Part shown: piece by piece, positions 1 to 9,074 of the stretch | Position numbering within the stretch: the first letter of the stretch is position 1 | How the letters are laid out: every line of letters begins with the position of its first letter | NCBI GenBank assembly: GCA_026225275.1 | Contig: JAMFSL010000016.1 | Coordinates: forward strand, 62,001 to 126,000 | Length of the DNA stretch: 64,000 nucleotides | Source of the DNA: Puia dinghuensis | GTDB lineage: Bacteria; Bacteroidota; Bacteroidia; Chitinophagales; Chitinophagaceae | Reading direction: 5' to 3' | Program-made: the position numbers and the translations under genes | Notes under the pieces: model-generated | What the model was told of the DNA's origin: nothing | The model's database searches: none | Seen by the model: the letters and a program-made list of their open reading frames with translations, nothing else

Positions 1-700
1 CTCTGATCCACTGCCACTCAGTGTCGCACTATTGGTAGGCAACGTGATGGTCTGGGCAGATCCTGCATTCGCTGACGGCGGCCCCGGCACCGGAGCATTC
101 ACCGTCACCTGAACGGTGGCCGTAGCCTTTATACCCAAAATATCGAGGATTGTTAATTCGAAAGTATATACGCCCTGAACCAGGCCCGTGACGCCCGTTT
201 GGGCCACGCTTGCAGTGGTGAAAGTCGCCGTGGAAGGACCGCTGACCTGCGTCCAGCCAAAAGAGGAGATCGTCCCATTGGTTTCAGATCCGCTGCCGGT
301 CAACGTTGCACTGTTGGTGGGCAAAGTAATAGTCTGATTCGATCCGGCATTGGAAACCGGCGCACTCGGTGCGGCATTGACGGTCACCGTGACTGTAGCG
401 CTCCCCGCAACACCCGAACCATCGGTTGCAGTGAGCTTGAAGGTATAGGTACCCTGTACCAGCCCGCCCGCCGTCGCAGTAGCCGATGACGCATTGGTGA
501 ACGTGGCGGTTGAAGGCCCGCTGACCTGCGTCCAGGCATAGCTTGCGATGGTGCCACTGGTTTCGGTAGCGCTGCCGCTCAACGTCACACTGTTGGTAGG
601 CAACGTAATAGTTTGATTGGAACCGGCATTGGCAGTCGGACCGCCATTGTTGACGGTTACAGTAACGACGGCGCTGTCCCTCAGCCATCCATTATCGATA
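1..700 (-). repeat. Tandem 279-282 bp repeats coding PKD/REJ-like Ig domains
   Basis: The same segment (GCAAnGTnATnGTnTG and flanks) recurs with its conserved C at 40, 322 and 601, a period of 282 and 279 bp. Each unit codes one domain with ITLPTNSxTLxGSxSE and TQVSGPSTATF. The DNA identity between units suggests recent internal duplication. The array continues beyond base 1. Confidence 0.8.
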
Positions 701-2361
701 CACCGGAGCTGGAATTTATAGACACCCGTGACCAGACTATTCACCGTTGCCTTCGCTCCGCTGGGGATGACGATCTGCGCGGTGCTGGGACCCGATACCT
801 GCGTCCACAGATAATAGCTGATAAATACATTATCGGTAGAACCCGTTCCGTCCAGCGTAGTAGTGGATCCGGTGATGTTCTGGTTTGCACCCGGATTAGC
901 CACCGGCTTCGTATTGGCCGGAATAGCATAGACGCTACAACCCGTAGCATTGGGATTGGTGAGACATTCGGGAGAAGTAGATTGAATAGTACCCGTTTGA
1001 AATGGATTGATCGCCGTAATATACGGCACATCAAAGGAATTGGGATAATCCGCGGCTATTGCACCATTAGTATAGTCGCCGTCCATGACCCCATTGCCAA
1101 GGACCCCGGCTTTATTCCGGCCCCAGGAATATATTTTGCCGTTGGCGTCTACCGCGAACTGGTAAAAGACCGTCTCCTGGCCCTGTCCCAACCCCACAAA
1201 ATTATTGATGCCTGCCGCAACCTGGATAGGCTTATGCTGCTGAAGCTCAGCCGCACTCAGATTCCAGTCCCATGCATACGGTGCAGGCGTAGTGCCACCG
1301 TAAGGAGCAGGATTAACGGTATAAATGCCATAATTCAATTCTGTCCCTTCCCCGATCTGACCGCATTCATTTCCACCCCATGCCCACAACGTCCCGTTGG
1401 TCAGGATCACATATGTCGAAGTCCTGTTACTAGTGATCTGGGAGATGGGCGCCTGCAGGTTCAGCTGGTTGTCCAGTAGAAGGGGAGCAGGCGTGTTAGC
1501 CCAACCTTCGCCGGCCGTAGCCCCTACACCCATATAGCCCTGATAAAGACCCCAGCCATAAAGACTGCCGCTCTGCAACAAAGCATACGACCACATCCCG
1601 CCACCGGCAATATCCTTGGCAGGACCAGGCAGCGATACCTTCTGCGGATCCTCATAATCCGTACGGCTTGTACTTCCCAACAAACAGTCATTGGGTCCAT
1701 TACCAGCCCAGGTCCACACATTACCAGCCGCATCCAATGCTAACGCAGTATTGGAGATCAGCACCTTCGTAATAACCGTACCCGCGGGGAAAGGCACTTG
1801 CACGGGTCTCGTATTGACCATCCCGTAAGTACCATTACCGCGGTAACCACCTTGCGTATTACCCCATACCCACAACGTTCCATCGTTCTTTACGGCAAAA
1901 ATACAGGCGCCATAACCTTGGCCGCCCGTAAAGATCGAACTACCCATGGCTATATAGTTCACATTCGTAAAGGCATTGCCCAACGAGTCCGTTGTGACCT
2001 GCACAAAACTCGCCGCCGAGCCGGTCGTCGTGCCATTCCCCATGCTGCCGTCTTCATTACCACCGGCGAAATATACATTTCCACTCATATCCACCGCCGC
2101 AGCCGTATGTAACCCGGACGCAACGAACTTGATCTGCGTATTTGCATTGGGAAACTGGGCAAGGGTCGCATAACCGGCATTCAACGTATTGCTCCCGGTA
2201 CCCTTTCCGGCGCCCGTACCCAACGACCATAATGTATGGGCAGTATTGTCTATGATGAAATTCTGGTATTCACCCATGCCTACAAAGTATTTCGGCGACT
2301 GGGCATAACCGGTAGAGAAGAAAACGACCAACGACACAACAAACAGTAGAAATGGCTTCAT
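1..2361 (-). CDS. Secreted RCC1-repeat protein with PKD/REJ-like repeats, C-terminus cut by window edge
   Basis: The reading frame runs without a stop from an ATG at 2361 to base 1, giving at least 787 residues. It begins with a signal peptide (MKPFLLFVVSLVVFFSTGYA) and then YFVGMGEYQNF, which is close to the start of the neighbour at 2725-4125. Residues about 25-470 hold RCC1-type repeats with recurrent WxWG and GNG motifs (LWVWGNTQGGYRGNG, IYSWGRNKAGVLGNG), which predict a beta-propeller. From about residue 490 come tandem Ig-like repeats of the PKD/REJ type (ANAGSNQTITLPTN, TQVSGPSTATF), each about 93-94 residues and visible in the DNA as 279-282 bp repeats. It is probably a cell-surface or exported protein, and in this phylum such proteins usually end in a T9SS sorting domain, but the end lies outside the window. 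The ligand is unknown. Confidence 0.85.
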   Translation of the reverse strand, partial: MKPFLLFVVSLVVFFSTGYAQSPKYFVGMGEYQNFIIDNTAHTLWSLGTGAGKGTGSNTLNAGYATLAQFPNANTQIKFVASGLHTAAAVDMSGNVYFAGGNEDGSMGNGTTTGSAASFVQVTTDSLGNAFTNVNYIAMGSSIFTGGQGYGACIFAVKNDGTLWVWGNTQGGYRGNGTYGMVNTRPVQVPFPAGTVITKVLISNTALALDAAGNVWTWAGNGPNDCLLGSTSRTDYEDPQKVSLPGPAKDIAGGGMWSYALLQSGSLYGWGLYQGYMGVGATAGEGWANTPAPLLLDNQLNLQAPISQITSNRTSTYVILTNGTLWAWGGNECGQIGEGTELNYGIYTVNPAPYGGTTPAPYAWDWNLSAAELQQHKPIQVAAGINNFVGLGQGQETVFYQFAVDANGKIYSWGRNKAGVLGNGVMDGDYTNGAIAADYPNSFDVPYITAINPFQTGTIQSTSPECLTNPNATGCSVYAIPANTKPVANPGANQNITGSTTTLDGTGSTDNVFISYYLWTQVSGPSTAQIVIPSGAKATVNSLVTGVYKFQLRCIDNGWLRDSAVVTVTVNNGGPTANAGSNQTITLPTNSVTLSGSATETSGTIASYAWTQVSGPSTATFTNASSATATAGGLVQGTYTFKLTATDGSGVAGSATVTVTVNAAPSAPVSNAGSNQTITLPTNSATLTGSGSETNGTISSFGWTQVSGPSTATFTTASVAQTGVTGLVQGVYTFELTILDILGIKATATVQVTVNAPVPGPPSANAGSAQTITLPTNSATLSGSGSE

Positions 2362-2724
2362 AGTCGGATTTTAACGGGATATTGAATTGTTTCTCACTAA
2401 CTCTAACTTCTTTGGATATTGAACTTTTTGATCCAGCATAACTTCAAAACGGACATTTGGATTAAAAAACTGGGAAGATTAAAACAAAATCCATACCAAA
2501 AAGAATCGTCCAATTGTTTACCCGATCGGTGGAATTTTTTCCCGTTTTGGCTCAAATTCCACTAACTGGCTGACTATAAGCAGATATATGTTTTCTTGTA
2601 ATTGGTATTTCGCTCGTAATGGGGATAACCTTTACAATATTGTGGAATAACCCGACGTTATCCACAATAATATTTCTGCAAGAATATATCAGTAAGGATC
2701 ATTGTCCCACCCGCGCAGAGTCAT
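2362..2724. other. AT-rich intergenic region with an imperfect hairpin
   Basis: These 363 bases lie between two co-oriented RCC1 genes and hold no convincing gene. The part next to 2361 should carry the promoter of the downstream RCC1/PKD-like gene, but no exact TAnnTTTG box was recognised. An AT-rich inverted repeat at 2638-2669 is listed separately. Confidence 0.5.
2638..2669 (-). terminator. Possible hairpin terminator or operator downstream of the short RCC1 gene
   Basis: TATTGTGGAATAAC at 2638-2651 pairs with GTTATCCACAATA at 2657-2669 with a one-base bulge and a loop of CCGAC. It lies 56 bases after the stop of the minus-strand gene at 2725. There is no strong T-run, so it could instead be a binding site. 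Confidence 0.4.
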
Positions 2725-4125
2725 TTATTTTGCCCGGTATTGATCACATGGATGGCCATCGGGATGCAGTATGCAATAAGGTGAGGTGAGAGGCTTATTC
2801 TTTTTCAAAGCAAAAGGATCGACGGCCGTAATGAGCGACACATCCCAGGAATTCGGATACTCAGCGCTGATATCCGGTGTGGCATTGATTATACCATTGC
2901 CCAGCACGGACGCCTTATTGCGACCCCAGGAATATAACTGGCCCGAAGCCGTCAGCGCATAACTATAAAATACAGCGCAATTACCGCCGAAAACGCGGAT
3001 GAAATCATGCACGGCCGGCGCCAGCCGCACAGGCTTGAGGACCAGCATTTGCCCCGGACCCCAGTTCCAGGCATAGGGGGGTACATGTTTTGCATAATCG
3101 GGTTCCTCGCCGTTGCCTACACACCCGCAGGCATTGTCCCCCCAGCCCCAAAGACTGCCATCTGTGAGGATCACATGCGTCGTTTCACTATTGGTGACGA
3201 CCGATGCTATTGGATGCGGTAGTCCCAGGTCCTGCGTAAGATCCATAGGCGCGAGGGGCGGCGGCACCTGATGCGCCCATCCCCCCCTTCCCATACACAT
3301 ATACGCCGTAAAATAACCCCAGCCATACAGCCGCCCGTTCATATCCAATGCATAGGAAAAATAAATCCCGCCGGCAATATCCTTAGCCTTCTGCGGCAGC
3401 GGCAACCGGTGCGGATGGGTATAATCAACCGTATTGGTACCCAATAACTCCTTACGATTATTGCCCCCCCACGTCCACACAGTACCATCTGAGGCCAGCG
3501 CAATCACCACATTCCCCGCCACCACCTTGACGATCTTCTTACCCTCAGGTATATGCACTTGCACAGGCCGGGTATTCCGCTGCCCCTGCTGGCCGTCCCC
3601 ACGCATGCCCTCGGTCGTGAGCCCCCAGATCCAGACGCTCCCATCCGCCTTCACAGCAATATTCCCATTGCAATGATCGGTGCTATAACAGGTCACCTGC
3701 ACCACACCCGAAAACGTATTTCCGCCACTATCCGTCTCGATCTTCACCGGGGCGATCCCCAGGTCCGCCGTAGTACCGGTGCCGGACTCCCCATTGCCAT
3801 TGGCCCCCCATGTCCATACATCCCCATGCTCATCCAGCGCCAGACTATTGTGCATACCGGACGCCACATCCTTGATGGTATGATGACGCGGGCCGCCACC
3901 CACCTGTACAGGCAACCCCTCGATCCCCGCATCCCAGGCGACAGCGGAAGTCGTCAGACTGCTACTGATGCCATATAACTTACCCGTAGAATTATTGATG
4001 ATGAAACATTGATATTCGCCAAGACCAACCAGATAGGCCGGCGCAGGGGCCGGAGCCTGCCCCGATACAGTCAGGGTCACCAGCGAGAACAAGGAAAAGA
4101 ATACGGTTGGGAAGGTCCGGAGCAT
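2725..4125 (-). CDS. Secreted RCC1-repeat protein, short paralogue
   Basis: This is a 466-residue exported protein. The ATG at 4125 is chosen because it opens a signal peptide (MLRTFPTVFFSLFSLVTLTV); a longer frame up to 4260 would run into the divergent flippase gene. After YLVGLGEYQCFIINN come about six RCC1-type units with WTWG/WGWG signatures (VWTWGANGNGESGTG, LYSWGRNKASVLGNG), predicting a beta-propeller. The protein ends at YCILHPDGHPCDQYRAK, the point where the paralogue at 1-2361 passes into its Ig-like repeats, so it looks like the propeller part alone. It has no T9SS C-terminal domain, so it is probably periplasmic or released by another route. RCC1 propellers are protein-interaction or enzyme-like scaffolds; the role here is unknown. 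Confidence 0.85.
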   Translation of the reverse strand: MLRTFPTVFFSLFSLVTLTVSGQAPAPAPAYLVGLGEYQCFIINNSTGKLYGISSSLTTSAVAWDAGIEGLPVQVGGGPRHHTIKDVASGMHNSLALDEHGDVWTWGANGNGESGTGTTADLGIAPVKIETDSGGNTFSGVVQVTCYSTDHCNGNIAVKADGSVWIWGLTTEGMRGDGQQGQRNTRPVQVHIPEGKKIVKVVAGNVVIALASDGTVWTWGGNNRKELLGTNTVDYTHPHRLPLPQKAKDIAGGIYFSYALDMNGRLYGWGYFTAYMCMGRGGWAHQVPPPLAPMDLTQDLGLPHPIASVVTNSETTHVILTDGSLWGWGDNACGCVGNGEEPDYAKHVPPYAWNWGPGQMLVLKPVRLAPAVHDFIRVFGGNCAVFYSYALTASGQLYSWGRNKASVLGNGIINATPDISAEYPNSWDVSLITAVDPFALKKNKPLTSPYCILHPDGHPCDQYRAK

Positions 4126-4214
4126 GTAGGAATTTCTTAATACCCCAAGGTACAATTTTAATTGAGGATCAGCTAAATCTGATCTATCTTTAAACCCTCG
4201 AATAAACCCCTGAT
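4126..4214. promoter_or_regulatory. Divergent promoter region, RCC1 gene / flippase
   Basis: Toward the flippase, ATTG (4161-4164), a 20-base spacer and TATCTTTA (4185-4192) come close to the Bacteroidetes pattern TTTG-N19-21-TAnnTTTG. Toward the RCC1 gene, TACCTTGG (complement of 4145-4152) is one base off TAnnTTTG. Both are weak matches. Confidence 0.3.
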
Positions 4215-5588
4215 TTGGCCTTGAAAAAGTTATTTTCTTCTTATTGGATCCGCTCCGCATTCTATTCCATCCTGCAACGGTTTTCCATCACTTTTTTCGC
4301 CCTCGTCAATTACGTTTTCCTGGTCCGCACCCTGACCAAACCCCAAAATGGCGCCTGGGCCCTTTTCCTTGTCGTCACCACTGTTTTCGAACAGTCTAAG
4401 ACCGGTCTGTTGAAAAACGCCCATATCCGATACGTGAGCAGCACCGATATCCGGGAGGAGAAAACCGGCATCGCCTCCGCTTCCCTCCTGATCAACGCCG
4501 GCATCACCCTCCTTTCTATCCTGCTCATCCTGTTATTTGGCAACTGGCTGAGCGCCGTGTTCCACACCGGCACGGATCTGGCCGTCATGCTCAAATGGTT
4601 CATTCCCGGTCTTATCGTGATGATGTTCTTTTCCCACCTGGAGGCGATCCAACAGTCCTTCCTCGATTTCAAAGGCGTCTTCGCCGGCTACTTTATCCGC
4701 CAGGCCGTTTTTCTGGTCTGTATTGCCGGATGCTGGGTCCTCCATATACATTATTCGCTGACAGACATCGTCCTCTTCCAATCCTTTGGCTTCCTTTGCG
4801 GGACGATCGCCATATGGTATTATAGCCGGTCCTACCTGGAATACCACTTTAACCCCACCATCGCCCGGATCAAACAGGTCCTCCACTATGGAAAATGGAT
4901 CTTCGCCTCCGGCACGGTTAGCAATCTCTTTACCAACCTCGACCAACTGGTCACCGGCGCGATGACCACGGCTACGGATGTAGCCTATTACAACACCGCG
5001 CTCCGGATCAATACTATACTCGACGTCCCCTCCTACGCCGCGGCGGATATCATCTTTCCAAAAAGCGCCCGGGCCTCGGTCGAAGAAGGAGCGGAAAAGG
5101 TTCGTTATCTCTTCGAACGGATGGTGGGCATCCTCCTTTCGTTCAGCGTGCCGACGGCCCTGTTCATCATGATCTTTGCTAAATGGGTGATCTTCCTCAT
5201 TGCCGGCAAACAGTACTTCCCTGCTGTCCTTATTCTCCAGCTGTATATGTTCACGAGGCTGATCAGCCCGATGCAGAACCAGGCCGCCAACCTGCTCAAT
5301 TCAATCGGAAAACAGCAGGTCTGTTTTTGGATGAATACCGCCGCCCTCCTCGTGAACCTCGTCGTCAATTACGCCTGCGTGCGAACTATCGGCTTCTACG
5401 GTGCTGCAGTGGGCAGCACGATCTCCTATTCCCTGGCCCTCATTGCCTGGTATTTCCTCATGCGCCGCCTCATCGACTTCCAGCTGCGCAATATCCTGAA
5501 ATACGCACTGGAGACCTACGCGACAGTCTATGGTTTTGTAAAAAAATTAGTCTTCCGCCGCGGAAACGAACAAAGCCAACAGCTATAA
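4215..5588 (+). CDS. Polysaccharide flippase (Wzx/MATE-like, oligosaccharide flippase superfamily)
   Basis: This 457-residue integral membrane protein has about 12-14 hydrophobic helices, the usual size and pattern for Wzx/RfbX flippases, which move undecaprenyl-linked repeat units across the inner membrane. The N-terminal stretch RSAFYSILQRFSITFFALVN and the segment LVTGAMTTATDVAYYNTALR are typical of the family. The frame opens at a TTG codon; no in-frame ATG lies near it, so TTG is taken as the start. Its 3' end overlaps the end of the convergent GT14 gene by 6 bp. With the glycosyltransferases that follow it forms the left part of the exopolysaccharide locus. Substrate specificity cannot be read from the sequence. 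Confidence 0.85.
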   Translation: MALKKLFSSYWIRSAFYSILQRFSITFFALVNYVFLVRTLTKPQNGAWALFLVVTTVFEQSKTGLLKNAHIRYVSSTDIREEKTGIASASLLINAGITLLSILLILLFGNWLSAVFHTGTDLAVMLKWFIPGLIVMMFFSHLEAIQQSFLDFKGVFAGYFIRQAVFLVCIAGCWVLHIHYSLTDIVLFQSFGFLCGTIAIWYYSRSYLEYHFNPTIARIKQVLHYGKWIFASGTVSNLFTNLDQLVTGAMTTATDVAYYNTALRINTILDVPSYAAADIIFPKSARASVEEGAEKVRYLFERMVGILLSFSVPTALFIMIFAKWVIFLIAGKQYFPAVLILQLYMFTRLISPMQNQAANLLNSIGKQQVCFWMNTAALLVNLVVNYACVRTIGFYGAAVGSTISYSLALIAWYFLMRRLIDFQLRNILKYALETYATVYGFVKKLVFRRGNEQSQQL

Positions 5589-6431
5589 CCGCTGCTCCAG
5601 GGCTTCCAGCACGCTCCGGTCCTGCTCCTCCTCGAACTTCCGCGCAAATAGCTTGTCGGAACCCAGCAGCGAAGGAAGATCTTCCATGGTCAGCACCTTG
5701 GGACTAGCGCCCCCCCGACTCCAGTCGATATAGAAAAGATTGTCTTCGATCCGGTCCCTGAAAATGGGATTGTTGAAGATCACGGTAGAAAAGATCAATT
5801 CATCCGCCCCCCAGACATACTTGAAAAAACGTACGACTCCAGGATGTTCCTTTAGAAACCCCAGCATAAAACGGGCGCTCTCGCTCGTGATGGTAAACCA
5901 TTGCGAATGCCCCACCACCTCATGCCCCTTCACAGGATATTTACGCCGGGGAAGCAGGAAATTGGCCAGCGCCTGCAACCGGTATTTCCCGGGTATGGTC
6001 CAGTTATGAAAATTGTATCGCCAGGCATGCAAGGCAGCCACCTTCCACCAGGGATGACCTTCGGACTCGCGTAAACAGGTGATGAACTCGGTGCCTTCCC
6101 GGTCCCGCAGATAGTCATAGATATACCCCATGGGCTTTAAAGGGAAATCCTGCGCAGACATCACATGCACATACCGGTAGTCCCCGCCGGCCAGCATCTC
6201 CGTGAGTCCATTGAGCTGCGCCTGCACCAGACTGTATTGCCCCCAACCCACCCGGACCCGCTCCCGGATGAAAAAGACCCGCTCCTTATCCCGCAAATAC
6301 TCGAACGGCCCCTGATCGGCCTTGCCATCCACATGAATATAATAATCGAAAGCCGGATGTTCGATCGCCTTTAGCATCCGCTCCAGTTGCCCCGGATTTT
6401 TATGCGCCAGGATCAGACAGCCGATTCGCAT
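5583..6431 (-). CDS. Core-2/I-branching-type beta-1,6-N-acetylglucosaminyltransferase (GT14)
   Basis: The 282-residue protein starts MRIGCLILAHKNPGQLERML and continues DYYIHVDGKAD, the classic opening of the bacterial GT14 family (Branch domain). Further family marks are VHVMSAQDFPLKP and the WFTITSESARFML segment. GT14 enzymes transfer a sugar from an activated nucleotide donor and do not depend on a DxD metal motif. It has no signal peptide and is probably cytosolic or membrane-associated. It is 18 bp downstream of the GT2 gene on the same strand, so the two are probably cotranscribed and add sugars or side branches to the exopolysaccharide repeat unit. Confidence 0.85.
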   Translation of the reverse strand: MRIGCLILAHKNPGQLERMLKAIEHPAFDYYIHVDGKADQGPFEYLRDKERVFFIRERVRVGWGQYSLVQAQLNGLTEMLAGGDYRYVHVMSAQDFPLKPMGYIYDYLRDREGTEFITCLRESEGHPWWKVAALHAWRYNFHNWTIPGKYRLQALANFLLPRRKYPVKGHEVVGHSQWFTITSESARFMLGFLKEHPGVVRFFKYVWGADELIFSTVIFNNPIFRDRIEDNLFYIDWSRGGASPKVLTMEDLPSLLGSDKLFARKFEEEQDRSVLEALEQRL

Positions 6432-6449
6432 GGTAAGATGTTATAAAGA

Positions 6450-7670
6450 TTATTTTTTTGCCGGTTCCTTGAACAGCGAATTGCTGACTTCCGTCTTGGT
6501 GTGAACGGTGTGAATGAACGTCTTATTGGACTTTCGGATGTGAAAGATGGTTCCGACCATGATCGCGATCGCCTTGGGCAGCCGCAACACGGCAATACCC
6601 AGGTTCCTATTGAACATAGACCGGGGGATCCCCAGCAGCAACGCACATCCATACAAAAAGATCAGACCCGCCCCAGCCAGTCCCCAGTCCAGGCTAATAA
6701 AGAAGCCGGCAATAGTGAGCAACGGCAACAACGCGAAAAGAAATGCCCTGGGAAGCACCAGATTATTAGCCACCGCCAGATTGAAATAGCTGAGATTGCC
6801 CCGGAACAGCTTTAAAAAAGCAGGTCCGAAGAACCGGCGCAGATAGATGAATTGACTCGACACCCAACGTTTCCGCTGCTGTTCGAAAGCATGGGGATTG
6901 TCGACCTTTTCGTCGAAGACCAACGCGTCTTCCAGGTAATGGATGCGGACGCCCTCTCCCACTACCGCAAGCTGCAAGATCTTATCGAATCCGCCTACCG
7001 CACTGATCTCGCCCAATATCCGGCGGACACGGTCGTATTCGAAAGCCATCCCCGATCCGATGACGGCCGAAGAAAGCCCCAGCGCATACGTCCCCTTCCG
7101 GAAAATATGGTTATTGACGGCCTCGCTGCAGGCATCCAGCACGGCAAAAGAGGTGTCCAGATTCTTGGCGACCCGACATCCCTGCACCGCCCGCGCCCCG
7201 GCGCCAAAAGCGGCATTGATCCGCTGCAGGAAATCAGGGGCCAGCATATTATCGGCATCGCAGATCAACGCGATATCCCAGGACTCGGTGATCCGCCTAA
7301 ATGCCTCGTTCAATGATTTGGTCTTGGTACTCTTCTCAAAAGCCACCTCCAGCACGGTAAGCGGCAATGCCCGCAAGGCCTCGATGGTCTCCGGTTGGAA
7401 GGAATCGGCCAGAATATAGACCCGGTACTGATCAGCCGGATAATCCTGCTGCAGCAAGTTCCGCGCAGTGGAAAGAATGATCCCATCCTCTTTGTAAGCA
7501 GGCACCAGGACAGCTATTCGCCGCTTACGCGCATCAGGCGGTAACCGATCCAGCCGTTTGCGCGAAAAGAGCCGCCCTGACAGGGATAACAACAGCAAAT
7601 AGCCTACTGATCCTGCGCAATACGCGAAAACCACCAAAAAAAACCAGTATATTATTTTATCTAAATGCAT
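6450..7670 (-). CDS. Membrane glycosyltransferase, family 2 (processive-type)
   Basis: This 406-residue protein has an N-terminal membrane helix (residues about 5-28), a GT2 catalytic domain (AVLVPAYKEDGIILSTARN, ALICDADNMLAPDFL with the DAD metal motif) and a QQRKRW motif of the QxxRW type found in processive synthases such as cellulose or hyaluronan synthase. Two or three C-terminal helices follow. The architecture suggests a polymerising or lipid-sugar-extending transferase at the inner membrane. It is transcribed away from the related GT2 gene at 7781 and upstream of the GT14 gene. Confidence 0.85.
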   Translation of the reverse strand: MHLDKIIYWFFLVVFAYCAGSVGYLLLLSLSGRLFSRKRLDRLPPDARKRRIAVLVPAYKEDGIILSTARNLLQQDYPADQYRVYILADSFQPETIEALRALPLTVLEVAFEKSTKTKSLNEAFRRITESWDIALICDADNMLAPDFLQRINAAFGAGARAVQGCRVAKNLDTSFAVLDACSEAVNNHIFRKGTYALGLSSAVIGSGMAFEYDRVRRILGEISAVGGFDKILQLAVVGEGVRIHYLEDALVFDEKVDNPHAFEQQRKRWVSSQFIYLRRFFGPAFLKLFRGNLSYFNLAVANNLVLPRAFLFALLPLLTIAGFFISLDWGLAGAGLIFLYGCALLLGIPRSMFNRNLGIAVLRLPKAIAIMVGTIFHIRKSNKTFIHTVHTKTEVSNSLFKEPAKK

Positions 7671-7780
7671 ATTGCATTAACAATTTCTAAGCCTTAATAT
7701 TGTGGCCGTCCGCGGCCGGCAGCCGAAATTAAACATTCTGTCGATTACGCTGTATTATTTTACCTATATAACTCATTTCC

Positions 7781-8965
7781 ATGTTGTTCTGGCTTATTCT
7801 TTTCCTTGCTTCCTGCGCCATTGTCCTGTACAATTACGCCGGTTATGCCGTGATCGCCCGGCTGATCACCCGCAAGGCCGCCCCCCTGCCAGTGCCGGAC
7901 GAGGATCGGCTGCCCGGCGTCTCCCTTATCGTAGCCGCCTATAACGAAGAAGACTGCATCGCGGCGAAAATAGCTAACTGCGCAGAATTGGATTATCCCG
8001 GGGACAAGATCGAATTCCTCTTCATCAGCGACGGCAGCACGGACCGTACGGAGTCAATTGTCCTCGACCATCCGGCCATCCGGTCCCTTCACCAGCCTCA
8101 ACGCCAGGGTAAATCCAACGCCCTCAACCGGGCCGTAGGCGAAGCCCGCATGGATATCCTCGTCTTCTGCGATGCCAATACCGTCCTCAACCCGGATGCC
8201 ATCCGCCAGATCACCCGGCACTACCAGGATCCGACCATCGGCGGCGTGGCAGGAGAAAAAAAAGTCCTCCCTTCAGCAGCAGGCATGGATGATGTGGGCG
8301 GCGGGGAAGGCCTTTATTGGAAATACGAATCCTTTCTGAAGAAAACGGACGCAGCCTTTTATTCCGTTGTCGGAGCAGCCGGAGAGCTTTTCTCCCTCAA
8401 AAGGGAGTTATTCGAGCCTCTTCCGGACAGTGTGATCCTGGATGATTTTGTCAGCTCCCTGAAAGTCACACAAAGAGGATATCGGGTCCAATATGAGCCC
8501 GGGGCCTATGCCATGGAACTTCCATCCTATTCCCTTCATGACGAACAAAAAAGAAAGGTCCGGATCGCCGCCGGCGGATTCCAGGCTATCGGCCTGCTGT
8601 TGCCCCTATTCGCCTTCTGGAAATATCCCCGGCTTTCCTTCCTGTATATTTCCCACCGGGTGCTCCGCTGGGCGCTAAGCCCCTTTTGCCTGCTCCTGGC
8701 CTTCCTCTCGAATGGGATGCTTTTCCTGGATCACGCAGGCCTTCCATTCACGCTGCTTTTCCTGGCCCAATCGGCCTTTTACGGGATAGCAGCACTGGCT
8801 GCCCTGATCCCCGCTCTGCAACAAAAGTCCAAACTCGTCAAAATCAGCTATTATTTCGTTTTCATGAATGTCTGCGCCATTCTCGGATTTTTTCGGTTCC
8901 TGCGGGGCAACCAGAAAGCCACCTGGGAAAAAGCCAGACGGGCACAAGCCGTTTCGAAGGCATAA
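7781..8965 (+). CDS. Membrane glycosyltransferase, family 2
   Basis: The 394-residue protein has one N-terminal helix (MLFWLILFLASCAIVLYNYA), a GT2 domain with SLIVAAYNEEDCIAAKI, FLFISDGSTDRTESI and a DAN metal motif (ILVFCDANTVLNPD), and three C-terminal helices. The position of QxxRW reads DEQKRKVRIAAGG, so it is less like a processive synthase than the divergent neighbour at 6450. It probably adds one sugar to the lipid-linked repeat at the cytoplasmic face. The gene stands alone on the plus strand and is followed by a hairpin at 8977-9022. Confidence 0.85.
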   Translation: MLFWLILFLASCAIVLYNYAGYAVIARLITRKAAPLPVPDEDRLPGVSLIVAAYNEEDCIAAKIANCAELDYPGDKIEFLFISDGSTDRTESIVLDHPAIRSLHQPQRQGKSNALNRAVGEARMDILVFCDANTVLNPDAIRQITRHYQDPTIGGVAGEKKVLPSAAGMDDVGGGEGLYWKYESFLKKTDAAFYSVVGAAGELFSLKRELFEPLPDSVILDDFVSSLKVTQRGYRVQYEPGAYAMELPSYSLHDEQKRKVRIAAGGFQAIGLLLPLFAFWKYPRLSFLYISHRVLRWALSPFCLLLAFLSNGMLFLDHAGLPFTLLFLAQSAFYGIAALAALIPALQQKSKLVKISYYFVFMNVCAILGFFRFLRGNQKATWEKARRAQAVSKA

Positions 8966-8976
8966 GGATATAAAAA

Positions 8977-9022
8977 ATTAAAGCGAAGATACCGGCATAG
9001 AAGCCAGCCTCTCCGCTTTAAT
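8977..9022. terminator. Hairpin between convergent genes
   Basis: ATTAAAGCGAAGA (8977-8989) pairs with TCTCCGCTTTAAT (9010-9022) with one mismatch and a 20-base loop. It lies 11 bases after the GT2 stop and before the end of the convergent gene at 9075, and can act on both strands. Confidence 0.5.
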
Positions 9023-9024
9023 CC

Positions 9025-9061
9025 AATGACATCCCGAATCTAATGACATCCCAATGACATC
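9025..9061. repeat. Short direct repeats AATGACATC
   Basis: AATGACATCCC occurs at 9025-9035 and 9042-9052, and AATGACATC at 9053-9061, in the gap between two convergent genes. No function is apparent. Confidence 0.7.
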
Positions 9062-9074
9062 GGGGCCGTGAAGC

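Noticed and set aside
1-700. CRISPR-like regular repeats
   Set aside because: The period is about 280 bp and the repeats are in frame, coding Ig-like domains; there are no short repeats with unique spacers.
613-1479. 288-codon plus-strand frame
   Set aside because: It is antisense to the RCC1/PKD-like gene, which has a signal peptide and repeats; the product has no family features.
4126-4260. Longer N-terminus for the short RCC1 protein (start at 4260)
   Set aside because: It would overlap the divergent flippase start and put 45 polar residues before a clear signal peptide.
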